From Streptomyces sp. NBC_01463 (lineage in GTDB: Bacteria > Actinomycetota > Actinomycetes > Streptomycetales > Streptomycetaceae), in contig CP109468.1 of NCBI GenBank assembly GCA_036227345.1, positions 8,804,001-8,868,000 on the forward strand: 64,000 bases of DNA, written 5' to 3'. The notes under the pieces were generated by a model. The model searched no databases and was not told where the DNA came from. It saw nothing but the letters and a program-made list of their open reading frames with translations. Made by a program: the position numbers and the translations under genes. This document shows positions 60,359-64,000 of this stretch, one piece after another. Numbering within the stretch: position 1 is the first letter of the stretch; every line of letters begins with the position of its first letter.

Positions 60359-60772
60359 GTGCCTCGCTCTTCGAAGAAGCCCCGCCGGTTGGTCGCCGAC
60401 GGACGTGTGTACATGTGGACAGTGCGTCACAGCCACCGAAAGGACCAGGACGGGCGGTCCGTGGACTGTCGCCAGACCCTCACCCTGTCCCCCCAGCCGG
60501 CCGGCACCTGTGGCTGGCTGCGCATTGTCTTTGACGAGGGCCCCGGCCGATACGTTCCTGGCGGGGCGCCCCTGGGCTCGGGGGACGTGGGCTTCATCCG
60601 CGGGCCGGATCTGAACCTGCACGAGCCGGGTGCCGTTCGGGCCCTGCTCGATGTGGTGCTGGCCCGTGGCTGGCAACCGGAGGAGCGGAAGCCGGTGGAG
60701 GTCGACGGCTGGTCCCTGCTGGAGGCCGCAGCTGCGGCGCGAGCCGAGGACGCCGGCGCCGAGGGATCGTAG
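60359..60772 (+). CDS. Hypothetical protein, 137 aa
   Basis: A small soluble protein from the GTG at 60359. It begins PRSSKKPRRLVADGRVYMW and contains TVRHSH-x-R-x6-DCRQTLTLSP, WLRIVFDEGPGRY and LNLHEPGAVRALLDVVLARGW. This architecture is common in Streptomyces hypotheticals of unknown role. TAGCCT lies 7 bases before the start, compatible with leaderless transcription. Confidence 0.68.
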   Translation: MPRSSKKPRRLVADGRVYMWTVRHSHRKDQDGRSVDCRQTLTLSPQPAGTCGWLRIVFDEGPGRYVPGGAPLGSGDVGFIRGPDLNLHEPGAVRALLDVVLARGWQPEERKPVEVDGWSLLEAAAAARAEDAGAEGS

Positions 60773-61083
60773 AGGGATGACTGGTCGCCAGAAGGGCGAG
60801 TGGCTCCGCTCACGGGTGATGGTCTGGTTCGACTTCTGTCAAGGGGAGCAGGAACGCCTCGTTCGGGAGGCCGCTCCCTGGTCTGACCTGCGGACACCGG
60901 ACACGGACTCCTCCGGAGTCGGGTGTAGCCGCTGACGTCACGGAAGAGAAGCGCAGAACTTGGGACAGTCCCGGCGGGGGGCGTCAACTGTTGACCCCGT
61001 CAGTCAGGTGGAGCGACCGGGCAGCCACCGCCGGTGCGACGGGGCACCTCTTCTTCAAGGCGCCCCGTCGCTCGCTCAACTCT
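60773..61083. other. Short gap before the ICL/PEPM gene
   Basis: 311 bases. A 53-codon frame from ATG 60777 overlaps the end of the hypothetical gene region but shows no family features. The right end contains a terminator hairpin. Confidence 0.5.
61037..61070 (-). terminator. Terminator of the ICL/PEPM gene
   Basis: Perfect 9-bp inverted repeat CGACGGGGC / GCCCCGTCG (61037-61045 and 61062-61070) with a 16-base loop, 14 bases beyond the leftward gene's stop. Confidence 0.6.
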
Positions 61084-61845
61084 TCAGGGAGCCCACGGCG
61101 CGAGCATGTCCTTCATCGCATCGGTCATGGCGAACTGCAGCAGCGGGCCGTAGGTGATCCGGCCTACACCTAGACGCCGGAAGCGCTCGAGATCGTGCTT
61201 CACGGGATGAGCCGTGGAGTTCACGGGAATGGTCACGGCCCCGGTCACGGCGGTGAGCAGATCGTCGTCGTCCTGAATGCGCACGGGGTAGACGCTGTCG
61301 GCGCCCGCCTGCTCCATGGCCCGCAACCGCTCGACCGCCTCGTCGAGGACGTCCGAAGGGCGTTCCGCGTGCAGGAAGAGGTCGGTGCGTCCGTTGACCC
61401 AGACAGGAACCCCCGCGTCGTCGGCCGCCGCGCGCAGGCCGGCAATGTACTGTGCGTGCTCCTGCGTGCTGCGCACGCGGCCGCCGTCGGAGTGGACGGT
61501 GTCCTCGATGTTCAGCCCAACGCCGCCGGCCTCGATGAGTCCGGCGATGAGGTCCGCGGGCTCCTGTCCGTACCCGGCCTCCAAATCGACCGAGACCGGG
61601 ACGTCGACCGACGCGACGATCTGTCTGACGGCAGCGAGTACCTCCTCGAAGGTCTGCCCCTCGTGGTCGTCGGCCCCTCGGGAGTCGGCGAGCGGATGAC
61701 TGCCGATGGTCAGCGCGGAGAACCCGGCATCGGATGCCGTCCGCGCTGACCAGACGTCCCACACGGTCGGCAGTACGAGCGGCTTGTACTCGGCGTGCAG
61801 TTGATTGAGGCGTTGAGCGCGCTCAACGGTGGTGCGCAGGTCCAT
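61084..61845 (-). CDS. Isocitrate lyase/PEP mutase family protein
   Basis: A 253-residue ICL/PEPM TIM-barrel enzyme. It shows LVLPTVWDVWSARTASDAGFSALTIGSHPLA, VSVDLEAGYGQEP, GGVGLNIEDT (Glu-Asp metal region), NGRTDLFL and GRITYGPLLQFAM. Members cleave or rearrange C-C or C-P bonds (oxaloacetate hydrolase, 2-methylisocitrate lyase, phosphonopyruvate enzymes); which one cannot be told. The expected KKCGH nucleophile loop of lyases is absent. TAGCGT 7 bases before the ATG suggests a leaderless mRNA. Confidence 0.87.
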   Translation of the reverse strand: MDLRTTVERAQRLNQLHAEYKPLVLPTVWDVWSARTASDAGFSALTIGSHPLADSRGADDHEGQTFEEVLAAVRQIVASVDVPVSVDLEAGYGQEPADLIAGLIEAGGVGLNIEDTVHSDGGRVRSTQEHAQYIAGLRAAADDAGVPVWVNGRTDLFLHAERPSDVLDEAVERLRAMEQAGADSVYPVRIQDDDDLLTAVTGAVTIPVNSTAHPVKHDLERFRRLGVGRITYGPLLQFAMTDAMKDMLAPWAP

Positions 61846-61904
61846 GGCGAGCACGCTACCCCCGGATGGCCACAGACAACGTGATCTCCCCGTCCATCTC
61901 CTCG

Positions 61905-61960
61905 GCGCCGGACGGATCTCCCGCCACTCGGTCTTCGTCAGATCCGCGCTGTACGTTCGG
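61905..61960 (-). pseudogene. IS5-family transposase N-terminal remnant
   Basis: The leftward frame reads TYSADLTKTEWREIRP, the start of IS5-type transposases with a DUF4096 domain (pattern Y-x-x-D-L-T-x-x-E-W). It then runs into unrelated sequence. Only this short anchor is preserved. Confidence 0.5.
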
Positions 61961-62159
61961 CGCCCCTGCCCGGCTGATCGGCTGCGTTCCCGTGCCAGTG
62001 CGTGGGCTGAGCGGCCGGTCACCTCGATGTCAACGGCGTTGTTGACCACCTCGCCGGCGAGCCAACGGTGGATGAGTCTCATGTGCTCGGACTCCCGGGC
62101 CCCATCTCCGAAGCTGATCCCGCACCTGTCCGCAGGACGAGAGGGTCTCAAGTCGCTGT

Positions 62160-62460
62160 GGCGGGACGGGACTCATGGAGAATTCCATCGCGACGAGGCC
62201 GTCGGCCCGCCGTCTGGCGAGGCAGAGCGAGGCCTGCTTGCGGTGCCTTCCCTGGGCGATCCCTTGTCGTAGTGGGTCCGCGATGTCGGGTCGCCCAGGG
62301 AGGTGAACGCGGCGAGGGAGAGGGCCCGTTCGAGCTCCTTGTTTCCGCGTGTGGGTGGTTGTTCGCCGCGGATCGAGCGGCCGGAACTGCGGGTCGTGGG
62401 GCGAGTCCGGCGCAGGCGGCCAGGCCGGCGGTCGGGAAGGGGCTGCCGTCACCGGCATCG
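62160..62460 (-). pseudogene. IS110-family transposase C-terminal remnant, frameshifted
   Basis: Reading leftward across three frames gives LAACAGLAP, then GNKELERALSLAAFTSLGDP, SRTHYDKG, and QGRHRKQASLCLARRRADGL. This is in the order of the C-terminal transposase_20 domain of IS110/IS116 elements. At least two frameshifts separate the pieces, so it is non-functional. Confidence 0.7.
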
Positions 62461-62639
62461 AACCCTCGCTCCGAGCGTACGTCAGGTCTTGATCTCGTCC
62501 CGGAATCTCTTCCCGGAAGGGGGCGGGCCCGCGCTGCGCTGCGACGGGGCAGGCGGGGCATCCGCCCTCCGCCGACTGTTGGCCGGCCATGTCGCACCAG
62601 TCAGGGAAGGGGTCGGAGGGGCCGCTGTGCGGTGTTCCG

Positions 62640-62800
62640 CCCATCTGTTCACGCACCGGGCCGCGACGCCGACGGCCGACGAAACTGCACGCGGACAGGG
62701 GCTACGACTGCGATCACCTGTGCCGATGGCTCCGCTGTCGTGGAGTCCGCCATCGCATCGCCCGCAAAGGCGTCGAGTCCCCGCATCCGTCGTTCACCTC
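62640..62800 (+). pseudogene. IS5-family transposase DDE-region remnant
   Basis: The rightward frame contains RRRPTKLHADRGYDCDHLCR followed by WLRCRGVRHRIARKGVESP, matching the last catalytic region of IS5-type transposases (pattern A-D-R-G-Y-D). The following HR-x3-ER segment is lost. It lies opposite in orientation to the N-terminal remnant. Confidence 0.65.
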
Positions 62801-62845
62801 GCAGACCGGTGCGAGAACCTGCGCCCACCCCTGGCGAAGAATTTC

Positions 62846-62857
62846 TACCACGTGGTA
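62846..62857. promoter_or_regulatory. Palindrome upstream of the aminoglycoside-phosphotransferase-like gene
   Basis: Perfect 12-bp palindrome TACCACGTGGTA, 96 bases before the ATG, in a locally AT-richer stretch. It may be a repressor site for the downstream gene. Confidence 0.4.
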
Positions 62858-62952
62858 AGTATTTGTGGACGCTCGCAGCCGCCCGCGCGTCGGGGGTCTC
62901 GTCCCTTCTCTCGCACAGAAGCCACCGACTCGCCATCAACGAAGGAATGATC

Positions 62953-63939
62953 ATGGAGAGCATCACCAAGAACAGGCAGTCTCCCGAGGTGCTGCGCGCC
63001 ATGATCGAGCGTGCCTACGGAGCGGGGCAGGTCCCGGCCGGGGACGGATGGGCGAGTGAGCTGGGGCACGGGTGGTTCAACGTCGCCTACCGCATCCGCC
63101 TGCGCGACGGCGCCGAGGTCGTCCTGAAGATCGCCCCGCCGCCCGCTGTGGAGGTGATGACCTACGAGCACGGCGCCATGTCGATCGAACTCACCACGCT
63201 GGACCTGCTGCGAACACGGACCGCCGTGCCGGTCCCCGCCGTCGACTTCGCCGACCGGAGCCGCGAGCTGTGCGACGCCGACTACTTCTTCATGCCGTAC
63301 ATCGACGCCGACAACCTCGGCATCATCGCCGAGTCGCTTCCCGCGGCCGAGCGAGATGACCTGATGGCGCAGCTCGGCGCGTTCAACCGGGAGATCAACT
63401 CCGTCCGCGGTCCGCACTTCGGGCCGCTGGCCGGACCTGGCCATGCCACCTGGCGGCAGGCGTTCACCACGATGATCGAGAACGTGCTCGTCGACGGCGA
63501 GCGCCGTGGCGTCGACATCGGCTGGGAGTACGGCACCGTGCGCGCGGCCATTGCCGCGCACGCCGACAGCCTCGACGAGGTCACCGAAGCCCGTCTGGTG
63601 GAGTGGGACCTGTGGGCCAGCAACGTCATGGTCCGCGACGGCAAGATCATCTGCATCATCGACCACGAACGCGCCTTCTACGGCGACCCCTTGATCGAGG
63701 CCGGCTTCACCGGCTCCCAGATGGCCGCCTTCGGTGACCCGGCACCCTTCATGCACGGCTACGGACACGGCGAGCTGACCGGAACCGAGCAGACACGCCG
63801 CCGCCTGTACTGCCTCTACCTGGCACTGATCATGGTCATCGAAACCGTGTACCGCGGGCACACCGACACCGAGCAGTACGACTGGGCGCGCCCCCGCCTC
63901 GACGAGGCCATGGCTCTGCTCGGCCGCACCCGCCGGTGA
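62953..63939 (+). CDS. Aminoglycoside phosphotransferase-fold (APH/ChoK) protein
   Basis: A 328-residue kinase-like protein. It has an N-lobe with Lys59 in VVLKIAPPP, a catalytic loop VEWDLWASNVMV (Asp219, Asn224) and the metal-binding IIDHERAFYGDPL (Asp237). The usual HGD-L is replaced by EWD-L, which is uncommon. C-terminal helices follow. Substrates of this family include aminoglycosides, macrolides, homoserine and choline; none can be inferred here. GAAGGA (62941-62946) six bases upstream favours ATG 62953 over 62947. Confidence 0.85.
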   Translation: MESITKNRQSPEVLRAMIERAYGAGQVPAGDGWASELGHGWFNVAYRIRLRDGAEVVLKIAPPPAVEVMTYEHGAMSIELTTLDLLRTRTAVPVPAVDFADRSRELCDADYFFMPYIDADNLGIIAESLPAAERDDLMAQLGAFNREINSVRGPHFGPLAGPGHATWRQAFTTMIENVLVDGERRGVDIGWEYGTVRAAIAAHADSLDEVTEARLVEWDLWASNVMVRDGKIICIIDHERAFYGDPLIEAGFTGSQMAAFGDPAPFMHGYGHGELTGTEQTRRRLYCLYLALIMVIETVYRGHTDTEQYDWARPRLDEAMALLGRTRR

Positions 63940-64000
63940 CCTCCGCGCAAGCGGTTCCCGTAACCGACCACACGACCCGGCTCGGCACCGACCCGATAGG

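Larger units (their letters stand above)
61846..62952. other. Region of transposase remnants
   Basis: About 1100 bases between the ICL/PEPM and aminoglycoside-phosphotransferase-like genes. It holds three separate decayed transposase pieces (listed next) in both orientations, and the palindrome and leader before the rightmost gene. No intact gene or terminal inverted repeats were found. Confidence 0.6.

Overview
The window is high-GC DNA with very strong third-position GC bias. It has GTG/TTG starts, many candidate leaderless promoters, actinobacterial families (CGNR, class F sortase, AIM24, DUF2625, SMI1) and long antisense open frames. Together these point to a Streptomyces or close relative, probably a chromosome-arm or accessory region. 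I saw no rRNA, tRNA or CRISPR array. All calls are by reading; no search was run.

1-7.3 kb is a secreted carbohydrate and cell-wall block. It has the end of a sugar-dehydrogenase/PKD/CBM6/ricin-lectin protein, a ThuA-DUF1080-lectin protein joined to it by an ATGA overlap, an FAD amine oxidase, a GH25 lysozyme and a GH3 NagZ-like enzyme. A near-consensus DasR (dre) site lies upstream of the lysozyme. 7.3-15.4 kb holds a TIGR03083 protein, an ArsR-SRPBCC fusion, a two-domain VOC protein, an unusual Ser/Thr kinase-MFS transporter fusion, an RsbW-like ATPase, an unknown protein and an LtrA membrane protein.

15.5-29.0 kb is a coherent L-fucose locus. The leftward operon encodes an FAH-family hydrolase, an SDR, a RhaM-type mutarotase with an apparent single-base frameshift, an amidohydrolase (lactonase) and an aldo/keto reductase. 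A divergent FCD-type GntR regulator follows, then a secreted GH141-like parallel beta-helix glycosidase with two discoidin domains, a mandelate-racemase-type dehydratase, and an ABC sugar importer (lipoprotein plus two permeases, no ATPase). This matches the non-phosphorylating route L-fucose -> fuconolactone -> fuconate -> 2-keto-3-deoxyfuconate -> diketo acid -> pyruvate + lactate.

29-41.7 kb contains an ArsR-like regulator divergent from an S41 peptidase, a DUF1684 protein, a short cysteine-type leader peptide before two flavin monooxygenases, a DHA2 exporter, an enoyl-CoA hydratase, an SMI1 protein, an MBL hydrolase, and a MarR/DHA2 exporter pair. 41.9-53.3 kb contains AIM24, DUF2461, DUF2625, a divergent LysE/CGNR pair with a strikingly periodic operator, a CHRD protein followed by a class F sortase, an MFS/hydrolase operon divergent from MerR, a XRE-NUDIX pair and a DinB-like protein.

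53.4-64 kb has a membrane protein, a secreted HAD-type protein, a secreted metallohydrolase-like protein with a discoidin domain, a cation/proton antiporter, a hypothetical protein, an ICL/PEP-mutase family enzyme, a cluster of decayed IS5/IS110 transposase fragments, and an aminoglycoside-phosphotransferase-fold protein.
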